Positions 8,179 through 16,151 of a stretch of 64,000 nucleotides of DNA are shown piece by piece; the stretch's first letter is position 1; each line of letters opens with the position of its first letter. The notes below the pieces were generated by a model, which saw only the letters and a list, made by a program, of their open reading frames with translations, was not told the DNA's origin and ran no database searches. Made by a program: the position numbers and the translations under genes. Origin of the DNA: Rhodovulum sp. P5 (GTDB lineage: Bacteria; Pseudomonadota; Alphaproteobacteria; Rhodobacterales; Rhodobacteraceae); contig NZ_CP015039.1 of the NCBI RefSeq assembly GCF_002079305.1, forward strand, positions 62,001-126,000, given 5' to 3'.

Positions 8179-8733
8179 TTACCTCCACCTTAGCGCCGCG
8201 TGACGCTCCGCGACGCGTTGCGCCACCTCGCCGACGGGCTGCCAGGCGCGCGCCTCGATCTGTGCCGAGGAATAGGCGGGACGCGTGACGGCCGAGAGTT
8301 CGAAGAGTTCGGCCTGTGTCACGGTGCGCACCAGTTCATTGCCCCGCCGTTCGATCTTTTCACCGCCGGGCGGCACCCGGAAGCCGGGCGACAAGCCGGT
8401 GATCAGGCCCGCCCGATGGGCGACCATGAAGTCGTGCGCCCATGATGTGCCGGTGTCGATCTCGGCCTCGATCATGAGAACCATGTCGGTGTCGCGCAGT
8501 TCCAAACTGCCGGCAGCCCGCGATGCCAGCGGCTTGGTGAAGTCATGCCCGAACAGCAGGTGGATATCTTCGCCGGCGTCGATCCGGCTGGCAAAGGCGC
8601 GCGGTGCGATGATCTCGCGCCGCCGGGTCGCGAGTTCGGTTTCCACACCGTAGGGGAACCGGGCCTGAAGGCGGGTTGCCCCGCCCTCAGAACGCACTTG
8701 CACCGCAAGAAGAGGCGGTCCCCAAAGCATCAC
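8179..8733 (-). CDS. HK97-type prohead protease
   Basis: Maturation protease of 184 residues that would clip the capsid delta domain. The catalytic His63 lies in LLFGHDFTKPLAS and Ser115 in GLITGLSPGFRV, both canonical for the HK97 prohead protease (herpes assemblin-like) fold. It starts at GTG 8733, overlapping the capsid stop (GTGA); an ATG follows as codon 2. It stops 2 bp before the portal ATG, whose ribosome binding site is embedded in its last codons. It follows the capsid gene, whereas in classical HK97-like phages it precedes it. Confidence 0.93.
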   Translation of the reverse strand: MMLWGPPLLAVQVRSEGGATRLQARFPYGVETELATRRREIIAPRAFASRIDAGEDIHLLFGHDFTKPLASRAAGSLELRDTDMVLMIEAEIDTGTSWAHDFMVAHRAGLITGLSPGFRVPPGGEKIERRGNELVRTVTQAELFELSAVTRPAYSSAQIEARAWQPVGEVAQRVAERHAALRWR

Positions 8734-10001
8734 GATTCCGCCTGCAAGCCGGTCAGAACCTCAAGCTGCGCCGGGCGCGATACGGTGAGGTCCATCGTCG
8801 TCAACGCCGTGAGGCGCAGGCCGCCCGACGATGCATCCGAATAGGGGTCGCGGATGAGGTCGATTGCCCCCCAGGTCCCGACGAAGATCGGGGGCACGCC
8901 GCCGGCCGTGGTGGTCAGCAGGGCCGAAGCCGCCGCCGGGGTGCCGGTCGGTGCGGCAAGGGCGTTGGGGGTCATGGTGACGCCGCCGGATGCCACGGCC
9001 GCGGCCAGCCGGTCCCATTCCCACATCGGGGCAGATGTCGCCGCGGCCTGAGCGTCGAGAATGTCCCACGTCTCCGGCCGGATCATGACACGCACCTCGG
9101 AAGGCGAAGACGCGGCAGAGGCCACCATGAAGCGGACGATAGCCGAGCGGAAGGCGGCATAGGTCGCCGTCGCATCCACCGCCGTTTCGGTGATGCCATA
9201 GGTCGCTGCGCCCGCCACGACGCCAAGGGGTTCACCCGTGGAACCGCTGCCGAGGAAGATCGCCCGGTCGAGTTCCTGTTGAATGGCGCCGTTCATGTCG
9301 CGGCGCACCGCCTGTTCCAGCGCCGTGCCGGATTGCTTCAACGCCTTGCGCGTGATCTTCATCTGGATCCCGAGCGTCTGGTCGGGGGCGAGGGGGCGGT
9401 CGGTCGTGGCATAGGCCGCGGGGCTGGCGACGCTGCCGGTCTCGCCATCGGCCCAGCCCGCAGTGACGCTCGAGGTCGTGACCGGATACTCGGCCTCACC
9501 AACGCCGATATTGATCATCCGGGCGCCCATGCGGGCGGCTGCCGACTGTGCAAACAGCCGGTCGATGATCGGCATGGTGCGGATGGGGTTCGGGGTGGCG
9601 CTGGCCACGGTCTCACCCGCGCGCAATTCCAGCGCTTCCCACGGCACCGGCATGCCGCGATAACCGCCCGCCTCGCGAAGCTCGGTCACGATCTCGGCCG
9701 TAGCGCCGGCCAGGGCCCGGCCTTCGTCCAGCGCAAGCGCCACCTGACGCAGTTCGAAACGCCCCATGATCTCGGACCATTCGGCCTCCGAACGGTTTTC
9801 GAGTTCGTCGCCAGCATCCCGCCGTTCCTGATCTTCGGCGATGAGGGCCGCGCGATAGCGGGTTTCGTTGGCGCGATACTCGGAATCGAGCGATTCCATC
9901 GCGCGGGTTTCGTCTTCGGTCGGGCTATCCTTGCCGACCAGGCCCGCCAGTTCCTGACGGATTTCGGATTGCCGCCGGGCAATCTTCACAGAATCCAACA
10001 T
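8730..10001 (-). CDS. HK97-fold major capsid protein
   Basis: Major head protein of 423 residues. Residues 1-105 are charged and helical (delta/scaffold domain, SEIRQELAGLVGKDSPTEDETRAMESLD), to be removed by the protease. The rest has HK97-family features: IIDRLFAQ, an E-loop-like region, KITRKALKQSG, and LDRAIFLGSGSTGEPLGVV followed by the A-domain segment. It lies between HNH (3 bp gap) and protease (four-base overlap). The presence of the full capsid chain with its own protease means the island could build its own head rather than remodel a helper's. Confidence 0.94.
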   Translation of the reverse strand: MLDSVKIARRQSEIRQELAGLVGKDSPTEDETRAMESLDSEYRANETRYRAALIAEDQERRDAGDELENRSEAEWSEIMGRFELRQVALALDEGRALAGATAEIVTELREAGGYRGMPVPWEALELRAGETVASATPNPIRTMPIIDRLFAQSAAARMGARMINIGVGEAEYPVTTSSVTAGWADGETGSVASPAAYATTDRPLAPDQTLGIQMKITRKALKQSGTALEQAVRRDMNGAIQQELDRAIFLGSGSTGEPLGVVAGAATYGITETAVDATATYAAFRSAIVRFMVASAASSPSEVRVMIRPETWDILDAQAAATSAPMWEWDRLAAAVASGGVTMTPNALAAPTGTPAAASALLTTTAGGVPPIFVGTWGAIDLIRDPYSDASSGGLRLTALTTMDLTVSRPAQLEVLTGLQAES

Positions 10002-10004
10002 GCT

Positions 10005-10337
10005 CTATCCTCGTGCTGTGTTGGGGTTGGGCTGCATTTTGACGCGCAGCAGGTCATCCCACGCCTTGCGGCGGGGGTCGGGTTCGGGATGCCCGCATTC
10101 GAGGCGGGTCTTTTTCGTGTGGCAGGAGGGGCAGAGGGCTTGCAGGTTCGAAGGCTCGTAGGCGAGCTTCGGGTGCGTCCTCACCGGCTTGATATGATCC
10201 ACCTCGAGACGGCCGCGCGCACCGCATGTTCGGCATTGGAAGCCGTCGCGTTCAAGGACGGCCATGCGCAGCGTGTGCCAGCGTTGGCCGCGGGTGACAT
10301 GGCGGGAGAACCGCTTGTGCTCTTTCCTCACGCCCAT
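10005..10337 (-). CDS. HNH endonuclease (packaging-associated)
   Basis: A 110-residue HNH nuclease: zinc-binding Cys35-Cys38 (CRTC) and Cys69-Cys72-His73 (CPSCH) frame the core DHIKPV (Asp47, His48) and Asn64. HNH proteins next to terminase assist terminase cleavage in HK97-like phages and are retained in capsid-forming islands. The start at 10337 overlaps the terminase 3' end by ten bases, so it is probably translated in the same mRNA. Confidence 0.92.
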   Translation of the reverse strand: MGVRKEHKRFSRHVTRGQRWHTLRMAVLERDGFQCRTCGARGRLEVDHIKPVRTHPKLAYEPSNLQALCPSCHTKKTRLECGHPEPDPRRKAWDDLLRVKMQPNPNTARG

Positions 10338-12040
10338 GTCGCCCTCACCGTCTTGCGCGGGCGGGCCGCAATGCGAGCGCCTTCGGCCACAGCCAGAACC
10401 GTGGCCGATGCCGCGTCGATCCGGCCTTTCGAACGGGCCTTGGCGATCTTGATATTGTTCGCGGGGTCGCGCAGGCAGACAGCATCCGCGAAGGCAGAGC
10501 GCAGCAGAAGCGAGGCTTGCGCCTTCACCTGCCCGTCGAAACAGGCCCGCCGGAACCGTTCAGCGTCTTCGTTGCCGTCCCGGAAGCCCATGCCGCGCCA
10601 GATCATCGGCGCCCGGATGCCAGCGCGGTTGAGCGCCTCCACCAGCTCGGCCTGCTTGAAGCGGTCGGCCACAACCGCCGCGACGGTCTGATCGGTGACA
10701 TGGCGCAGCGTCTCTACCAGCCACGGGGCGACGGGCACGGTCTTTTCGCCCAAGGTATCCAGTTCGCCACGGTCCTGCATTTCCAGATACCGGCCGGCCA
10801 CGCCGTCCACCTGGCCCCGGTCCAGCAGGGAAGGCATGGAAGGGAAGGTGCCGCGGGCCTCGAGCCGCCCGGTCGCAGGCCAGTAGAACGCCGCGGCCGA
10901 CATGCTGGCCGATCCACCGAGGTCAATCCCGATCACGACTTCGCCTTCCCGAGGCGGCGGGTTTGACACTTCACAGGCGAGCCATTCGTCCACGGTCAAC
11001 AGCAGGTCGCGGGTTTCGCCCGACACGCGTTCGTTGCGGTTGTAGAGCCGGAAGGTCGTCAGCGCCGAACCGCCGCGGGCAATCGCGCGCCCGGCCTGCC
11101 CTTGCAGCCACTCCAGCGAAGAACCGATGCCATGCTGGGCGCCGGGGTTGGCGATGATCAGGCTGTCGAGATCATCGGCCGGAAGGCCGGGCGCGGGCCG
11201 GTGTTCCTGCACATAGGAACCGGGCACCGGTTCGTCGATCCACTTCGAAAAGGGGTGCGTGTCATCGGGGGCCGATGTCGAGATGATCAGGCCGCGTCCG
11301 CCACGCTTGCCTAGACCGGACAGAAGTGCGGCCTCGAGTTCGTCGCCGCGGTCGAGCGCCCAATGCCCGCGTTCGTCCATGAGAACCAGCGTCGGGGCAG
11401 AGCCGAGGGCCGACTTGCCATCGGCCGCCAGCGCGCGCAGCACATGGCCGCCGCCGTCGCCCTCGTACTCGATTTCCAGCCGGGGCGCGCGCCGGAAGAT
11501 CAGGCGGCGCTGGATCTCAAGAGGCAGGCTGTCGGAGAAGCCGGCCACGAAGTCCCAAGCGACTCGCGCCTGATCCCGCGTTCTGGCTGCAATGAGGATT
11601 TCGCGGCGGGGCTGGGGGTCCAGCACGCCGACCAGGGCGCCAAGGGCAAGCCCGGCCGAGAGGGCTGTCTTGGCATTGCCGCGCCCGATGCTGAGAATGG
11701 CGGTCGTGATGCCGTCAGCCAGCGCACCGTTCACGAAGTCGCGCTGGAACGGGGCAAGTTCCAGTTGCCTGCCAGCGTTCGGCCCTTCTGGAATGGCGAG
11801 GCCATGCAGAAAATGCATAGCTCTTTCGGCAGGGACCGCTTCAGACAGTTCCCCGCCGGGCGCGAAAATTGAGAACTTAGGCATACGGTTTCCCGTCTGC
11901 GCACAAGTTCCGGCATTGGGACCAGATGCAGAGAAGAGGTCGCCTTGCCAGATGATCTCGGGCGCGCTCGGCTTCGGCGCGGGCGGCGGCAAGGGCGAGC
12001 CGTCCGCCTTCCTCCATTGCCTCTTTGCCTTCGTCGTCAT
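10328..12040 (-). CDS. terL: Terminase large subunit
   Basis: DNA-packaging motor of 570 residues. The ATPase domain has a Walker A-like SIGRGNAKT (117-125) and Walker B VLMDERGHW (Asp222, Glu223). The nuclease domain has acidic residues in VVIGIDLGGS (Asp373) and VVADRF (Asp459). The start at 12040 overlaps a preceding frame by four bases, and codons between there and 11930 have strong G/C third positions. An alternative ATG at 11884 (MPKFSIFAPGG) would give a 518-residue protein that begins where most family members do. Large-terminase identity is firm; the start is not. Confidence 0.92.
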   Translation of the reverse strand: MTTKAKRQWRKADGSPLPPPAPKPSAPEIIWQGDLFSASGPNAGTCAQTGNRMPKFSIFAPGGELSEAVPAERAMHFLHGLAIPEGPNAGRQLELAPFQRDFVNGALADGITTAILSIGRGNAKTALSAGLALGALVGVLDPQPRREILIAARTRDQARVAWDFVAGFSDSLPLEIQRRLIFRRAPRLEIEYEGDGGGHVLRALAADGKSALGSAPTLVLMDERGHWALDRGDELEAALLSGLGKRGGRGLIISTSAPDDTHPFSKWIDEPVPGSYVQEHRPAPGLPADDLDSLIIANPGAQHGIGSSLEWLQGQAGRAIARGGSALTTFRLYNRNERVSGETRDLLLTVDEWLACEVSNPPPREGEVVIGIDLGGSASMSAAAFYWPATGRLEARGTFPSMPSLLDRGQVDGVAGRYLEMQDRGELDTLGEKTVPVAPWLVETLRHVTDQTVAAVVADRFKQAELVEALNRAGIRAPMIWRGMGFRDGNEDAERFRRACFDGQVKAQASLLLRSAFADAVCLRDPANNIKIAKARSKGRIDAASATVLAVAEGARIAARPRKTVRATWA

Positions 12041-12378
12041 CGTCGCCTCGCCCTATCTCTTCGTTCAACCGTTGCTCTTTCTGTGTCTCTGCCAATCGGT
12101 TCAGACCCCGGTCGACGGTCAGCAGGCGACTTCCCAGCCGCCCCTGACCGCGCCATGTTGCTCTGCCAATTCGGACGAGCCCCAGCGTTAGGCCACACCT
12201 CCGCTAACCAGCGTCGAAGGCGCGCACCCCCATGTTCACCGCCCGCTGGGGCGGCGCTATCCTCGGGCATGGGGTGACAGGCTTGCGCCTGCATGGCTGC
12301 CCGTGGCGGTGTGATAGCTTCCCCGGTCCCGCCGCTGTCGCGCCGCCCCCCGGTCAAGTCGCAAGCCCGAGGCGGCAC
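12037..12378 (-). CDS. Uncertain frame upstream of terL (small-terminase position)
   Basis: This stretch is where a small terminase would be expected. The frame that overlaps the terL ATG by four bases reads MQAQACHPMPEDS... and ends in an Arg-rich tail (ERATVERRDRARRR), but codon use is poor and it resembles no small terminase I know. A second frame from about 12203 down to 11877 encodes a charged, helical stretch (AAARAEAERARDHLA) and ends by overlapping the alternative terL ATG at 11884. Either could be the real gene, or the region may be partly non-coding. 12379-12432 holds only a CCCTGATCAGGG palindrome. Confidence 0.3.
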   Translation of the reverse strand: MPPRACDLTGGRRDSGGTGEAITPPRAAMQAQACHPMPEDSAAPAGGEHGGARLRRWLAEVWPNAGARPNWQSNMARSGAAGKSPADRRPGSEPIGRDTERATVERRDRARRR

Positions 12379-12432
12379 TCTTTTGCCTGCCCGTGCTCTG
12401 CCCTGATCAGGGGCAGCGCCGGGTCTGTCGTC

Positions 12433-12663
12433 CTAGTCCTCGATAAGCCGCACCTCCGGTTCGGGTGCCTTGCCGATCTCGGTCAACAGGCGACGCATAA
12501 TCTGTTCTTGCTTGAAGGACGGCCGCCAGTTCGGCCGCTTCCCATGCTTTGCGACGGAACGGACGAAGCCTTTCAGCCAGTCGTCGCTGCCATCCGCCAT
12601 CACGCGCCGCACGACACTCGGCCAGCGGAAGGTGAGGATTTCATCCAGTTCGGCTGCCGTCAT
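12433..12663 (-). CDS. Small hypothetical island protein in the head operon
   Basis: A 76-residue protein I cannot assign. It begins MTAAELDEILTFRWPSVVRRV and carries a basic middle (KHGKRPNWRPSFKQEQIMRRLLTEIG), ending acidic. The ATG at 12663 overlaps the connector stop by four bases, which supports it being a translated gene of the head operon. It lies between the connector and the terminase. Its size and basic centre would allow a nucleic-acid or terminase-associated role, but nothing in the sequence proves this. Confidence 0.7.
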   Translation of the reverse strand: MTAAELDEILTFRWPSVVRRVMADGSDDWLKGFVRSVAKHGKRPNWRPSFKQEQIMRRLLTEIGKAPEPEVRLIED

Positions 12664-13211
12664 GCCTGCACCCCCCGATACCGGGCGCCGATCCGCGCCA
12701 TATGCGGCGAGGTGGTAAGCGCCTTTCGATCCATCGGTGAACGGCCGTCATAGTACAGCGCGGCCTGATCCATGATCGCCTGGGCGAGGTCGATGGGAAT
12801 GGCCGATGCGTCTGCGCCGAAGCCCGCCTGATACTCGATTGCCAGCCGCTCGGGCGCGGCGTCGTAGTAGGAATCCAGCCAGCGCAGGTAAGGACGCCGC
12901 TTGCCGGGCACAAATTCGAAGCCGGTGAAGTCGGCGCCGTCCAAGGAGACGGTCACAGTGTCGCTGTCGATCACCGGGCCGATGGGTAAGGTAAAACCGC
13001 CCACCGACACTTCCGGAGCAAAGACCGTGACGCGGATGGTCTGGGTCAGCAGCGCGATCTGGGCGAAGTCCTCGAGTTCGGCTGCGGCCGTGCAACCGAT
13101 GTTGGTAATGGCCGTGTCATCGTCCGAGTGATCGACGCGAAGGTGCCATTTCAGGTCCGATAGGACGAAAGGCATTCCGGCGGCCGGGGTGCGGTGGATA
13201 AGCGTCTTCAT
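12660..13211 (-). CDS. Head-tail connector (HK97 gp6-like adaptor)
   Basis: A 183-residue protein of the phage connector family that forms the ring below the portal where a tail attaches. Characteristic segments are the N-terminal LSDLKWHLRVDHSDDDTAITNIGCTAAAELEDF, a beta-rich middle with VIDSDTVTVSLDGAD, and the C-terminal IPIDLAQAIMDQAALYYDGR. Its retention without any tail gene is informative: the island could dock its head onto a helper phage's tail. Four-base overlaps join it to both neighbours. Confidence 0.85.
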   Translation of the reverse strand: MKTLIHRTPAAGMPFVLSDLKWHLRVDHSDDDTAITNIGCTAAAELEDFAQIALLTQTIRVTVFAPEVSVGGFTLPIGPVIDSDTVTVSLDGADFTGFEFVPGKRRPYLRWLDSYYDAAPERLAIEYQAGFGADASAIPIDLAQAIMDQAALYYDGRSPMDRKALTTSPHMARIGARYRGVQA

Positions 13212-13399
13212 GACGCTGCCCGCCGGCCGGGGCCGAAGACCGCCTTGTCGGCCGTCTCATAAGCCTGACTTTCGTTCAGCGACATGAGCGCCATGTAGGC
13301 GAGGAAACCGCGCTCACGCACCGTCAGCCGGGCGAAGATAAGAACGCAGAATTGCCACCATGCTTCTTCGGTGCCGAGGGTCAGCGCATAGCCAAGCAT
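13208..13399 (-). CDS. Small hypothetical protein at the right end of the island
   Basis: A 63-residue protein, MLGYALTLGTEEAWWQFCVLIFARLTVRERGF..., first gene of the head operon and 152 bp from attR. Its stop overlaps the connector ATG by four bases, supporting translation. The start is uncertain: ATG 13399 lacks a good ribosome binding site, and a GTG about 26 codons upstream would add a basic leader. It has one moderately hydrophobic stretch. I recognise no family. The promoter of the late operon should lie in the gap between it and attR. Confidence 0.6.
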   Translation of the reverse strand: MLGYALTLGTEEAWWQFCVLIFARLTVRERGFLAYMALMSLNESQAYETADKAVFGPGRRAAS

Positions 13400-13550
13400 C
13401 CGGGAAACGCGCTTGTGCGATGGGCTGATATGGCGGGAAAGGATGGACCTGCTGCGTTTTCTTGCTAGGCCCACATTCGCAATTCGTTCCCGGTCTGTCT
13501 GTGGGCTTCGCTGATGGTCAAGTGTCTGGCCTGAAACACTTTCGCCAGAG

Positions 13551-13603
13551 TTCAAAATCCCCCGCCGCAAGGCGTGCCGGTTCGAGTCCGGCCTCGGGTA
13601 CCA
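13551..13603 (+). repeat. attR: exact 53-bp copy of the tRNA-Leu 3' end
   Basis: Exact duplicate of 3836-3888, including the anticodon loop, T-arm and CCA. It lacks the 5' part of the tRNA, so it is an attachment-site remnant and not a gene. Host sequence resumes at 13604, 14 bp before the end of the racemase gene. This fixes the right boundary of the island. Confidence 0.95.
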
Positions 13604-13617
13604 GCCTGCGCATCCGT

Positions 13618-14358
13618 TCAGTCCTCCGGCAGGACCGCTGGGGCGGGGAAACGTGCAGGCCGCAGCCCCATCCGAAACCATGTGATGAAGTCGACCATGG
13701 AATAGACCGGCAGGCCGGTGGCGTGCTGGATGTCGGCCGCGTAGGGCACCATGTTGGTGCATTCCAGAACGATCGCGCCCAGATCCGCATGGGTGCGGGC
13801 CAGCGTCCGGGCGGCCTCGACATTGTCGCGGCGGGCAAGGTCCACGTCCATCTCCGTCTCGTTGCCCAGGATCACGCGGGTGAATTCCCGTCCGCCCTCG
13901 GTCGTGCCGATGGCGGTGCCGTCGGGGACACCGGCGGCGGCCAGATGCGCCGCGGTCAGGCTGGAGGCGGAAATCGTCAGGATCCCGGCGCGCTTGCCCC
14001 GGGGCAGCAGGGCGTTGACCATCGGCACCTGCATCAGCGAGGATGCCGCAACAGGCACCTCTACCGCATCGGCCAGATCCTTCTGGTAGAGCGACAGGAA
14101 CCCGCAATTGGTGGTGATCCCGTCCACCCCGTCGGCGACCAGATCGCGGGCCGCGGCGATGAAGTCCTGCAACAGCCCCTCCGCCCCCTTGCAGACGACG
14201 CGGTCGGGGGTGGCCTGTCGCACCACGCGGTAGAGCACCGGGAAGGGCCAGGTCTCGGCATTGCCGACATCGCCGGGAATGCGGGGAAACCGCGCCTCCA
14301 GCATCAGGATGCCGACCGCTGCCCCGGAAATCGCCTTGCCGCCCGTGACCTTTGACAT
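13618..14358 (-). CDS. Aspartate/glutamate racemase family protein
   Basis: A 246-residue protein of the Asp/Glu/hydantoin racemase superfamily, with two-domain pseudo-symmetry. Both catalytic cysteines are present: Cys85 in GITTNCGFLSL and Cys200 in VLECTNMVPY. Cofactor-independent racemisation or a related isomerase reaction on a small carboxylate is expected; the substrate is unknown. It starts at ATG 14358 and is divergent from the ThDP enzyme gene (100 bp between). Before island insertion it lay just downstream of the tRNA-Leu gene. Context suggests it belongs to the amino/imino-acid catabolic cluster. Confidence 0.82.
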   Translation of the reverse strand: MSKVTGGKAISGAAVGILMLEARFPRIPGDVGNAETWPFPVLYRVVRQATPDRVVCKGAEGLLQDFIAAARDLVADGVDGITTNCGFLSLYQKDLADAVEVPVAASSLMQVPMVNALLPRGKRAGILTISASSLTAAHLAAAGVPDGTAIGTTEGGREFTRVILGNETEMDVDLARRDNVEAARTLARTHADLGAIVLECTNMVPYAADIQHATGLPVYSMVDFITWFRMGLRPARFPAPAVLPED

Positions 14359-14458
14359 ATCCGTCCTGCCCTTGCCGCGCTCCGGTTCTCGTTGACATGG
14401 CCGGGGGCGGCACGCAAGCTCCGCCAATAAGCGGTCGTATGAAGGGCAGGGAAACGCG

Positions 14459-16150
14459 GTGGATCAGAGCGGCGCCAATCACATGACCGGGGCAGAGGCG
14501 ATGGTGCGGATGCTTCAGGCCCACGGCGTGCGCCACATGTTCGGGCTGTGCGGGGATACCACGCTGCCATTCTACGATGCGATGGCACGGCTCGACCACG
14601 GGATCGAGCATATCCTGACCCGGGACGAACGCCACGCAGGCTATATGGCCGATGGCTATGCCCGCGTCACCGGGCGACCGGGGGTGTGCGAAGGCCCCTC
14701 GGGCGGCGGTGCGACATATATCCTGCCCGGCGTGGTGGAGGCGAACGAAAGCTCCATCCCGATCCTTGCCATCACCACCGATGTTTCGACCGCCGCGCGG
14801 GGGCGCTATCCGCTGACGGAACTTGACCAGCCTGCGCTGTTCTTGCCACTGACGAAGTTCACGGCATCCATTGACGATGCCGCCGTGCTGCCGGCCAAGG
14901 TGCGGGCCGCATTCCGCGCGATGACGACGGGACGCCCGGGCGCGGCGCATCTTGCCTTTCCCTTCGACACGCAGAAAGGCGCCACCGACCCGGCAGAGGT
15001 CTGGGCCGACACGCGCCACCAGACCTTCCCGGCGGAGCGTAGCGCGCCGGAGCCCGAGGCCATCGCGGCCGCGGCGGAACTGCTGGCCCGGTCGCGAAGG
15101 GCGGTGGCCATCTGCGGCGGCGGCCCGGTGATCGCGGGGGCGTTTGACGAACTGGCCAAGCTCTCGCAACTTCTGGATCTGCCCATCGCGACGACCGTGT
15201 CCGGGCAGGGCGTGATCGCCGAAACGGACCCCCGCGCGGTGGGCGTGGTGGGCACCAACGGGGGCGTACCGGCCACCCGCGCGGTGGTGGAAGAGGCCGA
15301 CCTGATCCTTTTCATCGGCTGCCGGGCCGGGTCGGTGACGACCGAACGCTGGCGGGTGCCGCGCCCCGGCGTGCCGGTGATCCATATCGACAGCGATCCG
15401 ATGGTGATCGGCGCGAACTACCCGACCGAGGTGGCGATCTGCGCCGATGCGAAACTGGCGCTGGCCGCGCTGGCCGCGGCGGTGGCCGAGGCACCGGATC
15501 ATTCCGGGGCGAAACGCGCGGCGCAGGCTTGGGCGCAGAAGGCAGCCGCCTTCGCCCCCCTTGCCGCCAGCGATGCCCGCCCGATCCGGCCCGAACGTGT
15601 CGTCGCGACCTTGCAGGAGGTTCTGGAACTCGACGCGATCCTTGTCGCCGATCCGGGAACGCCATGCCCCTATTTCTCGGCCCATTACCGGTGGCCGCAG
15701 GCGGGGCGGCAGTTCATCACGAACCGCGCCCACGGCGCGCTGGGCTATGCGCTGGCCGCCGCGATGGGCGCCCATGTGGGGCGGCCGGGGGTCAAGACGG
15801 TTGCGGCGATGGGCGACGGGTCCTTCGGGTTTTGCTGTGGAGAGTTGGAGACGCTTGTCCGCCACCGGATGCCCATCACCTCCATCGTGTTCTCGAACGC
15901 CACGTTCGGCTGGATCAAGGCGGGGCAGAAGTCCGGTTTCGGGGAGCGGTATTACAACGTCGATTTCGGCCGGACGGACCATGCGGCGGTGGCGCGGGCT
16001 TTCGGCGTGGCCGCCTGGACGGTGGAGGACCCCGCCGATCTTGCCCCGGTGCTGAAGCGCGCGTTGAACCACGACGGGCCGACGCTGGTGGACATCATCG
16101 CGCAGCCGCTGCACGAGGCCGCGGCGCCCGTATCGGAATGGGTGGCCTGA
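14459..16150 (+). CDS. ThDP-dependent enzyme, acetolactate synthase-like
   Basis: A 563-residue enzyme with three ThDP-family domains. The N-terminal pyrimidine-binding domain has the cofactor-activating Glu57 ([16 protein letters not shown]). The middle domain is Rossmann-like ([11 protein letters not shown]). The C-terminal domain has the ThDP/Mg motif GDGSFGF...N at about 452-480. Acetolactate synthase proper, sulfoacetaldehyde acetyltransferase and 2-hydroxyacyl lyase/decarboxylase types share this layout; clustering with a racemase, an enolase-type enzyme and an amine oxidase favours a catabolic decarboxylase or lyase. The start is GTG 14459 behind an AGGG-containing site. It is first in a long plus-strand operon. 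Confidence 0.85.
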   Translation: MDQSGANHMTGAEAMVRMLQAHGVRHMFGLCGDTTLPFYDAMARLDHGIEHILTRDERHAGYMADGYARVTGRPGVCEGPSGGGATYILPGVVEANESSIPILAITTDVSTAARGRYPLTELDQPALFLPLTKFTASIDDAAVLPAKVRAAFRAMTTGRPGAAHLAFPFDTQKGATDPAEVWADTRHQTFPAERSAPEPEAIAAAAELLARSRRAVAICGGGPVIAGAFDELAKLSQLLDLPIATTVSGQGVIAETDPRAVGVVGTNGGVPATRAVVEEADLILFIGCRAGSVTTERWRVPRPGVPVIHIDSDPMVIGANYPTEVAICADAKLALAALAAAVAEAPDHSGAKRAAQAWAQKAAAFAPLAASDARPIRPERVVATLQEVLELDAILVADPGTPCPYFSAHYRWPQAGRQFITNRAHGALGYALAAAMGAHVGRPGVKTVAAMGDGSFGFCCGELETLVRHRMPITSIVFSNATFGWIKAGQKSGFGERYYNVDFGRTDHAAVARAFGVAAWTVEDPADLAPVLKRALNHDGPTLVDIIAQPLHEAAAPVSEWVA

Positions 16151-16151
16151 G

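Larger units (their letters stand above)
3836..13603. mobile_element. tRNA-Leu-integrated island with head and packaging genes but no tail (capsid-forming satellite-like)
   Basis: A 9,715-bp unit plus one extra copy of the 53-bp core. Reading along the minus strand from the right end: small ORF, connector, small ORF, unassigned stretch, large terminase, HNH nuclease, major capsid, prohead protease, portal, head-spike base. After a plus-strand repressor come a Tat-like small protein, an unknown DNA-binding-like protein, AlpA and integrase. Most frames join by four-base overlaps and none is visibly broken. No tail, tape-measure, baseplate, holin or endolysin gene is present. Capsid-forming phage-inducible chromosomal islands (cf-PICIs) are the known class with this content. 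A deletion-decayed prophage is the alternative, but the intact overlaps and the intact, flush attachment sites argue against it. Confidence 0.85.

Noticed and set aside
8676..10691. A 671-residue plus-strand frame in the island
   Set aside because: Antisense to the capsid, HNH and terminase genes; no domain features.
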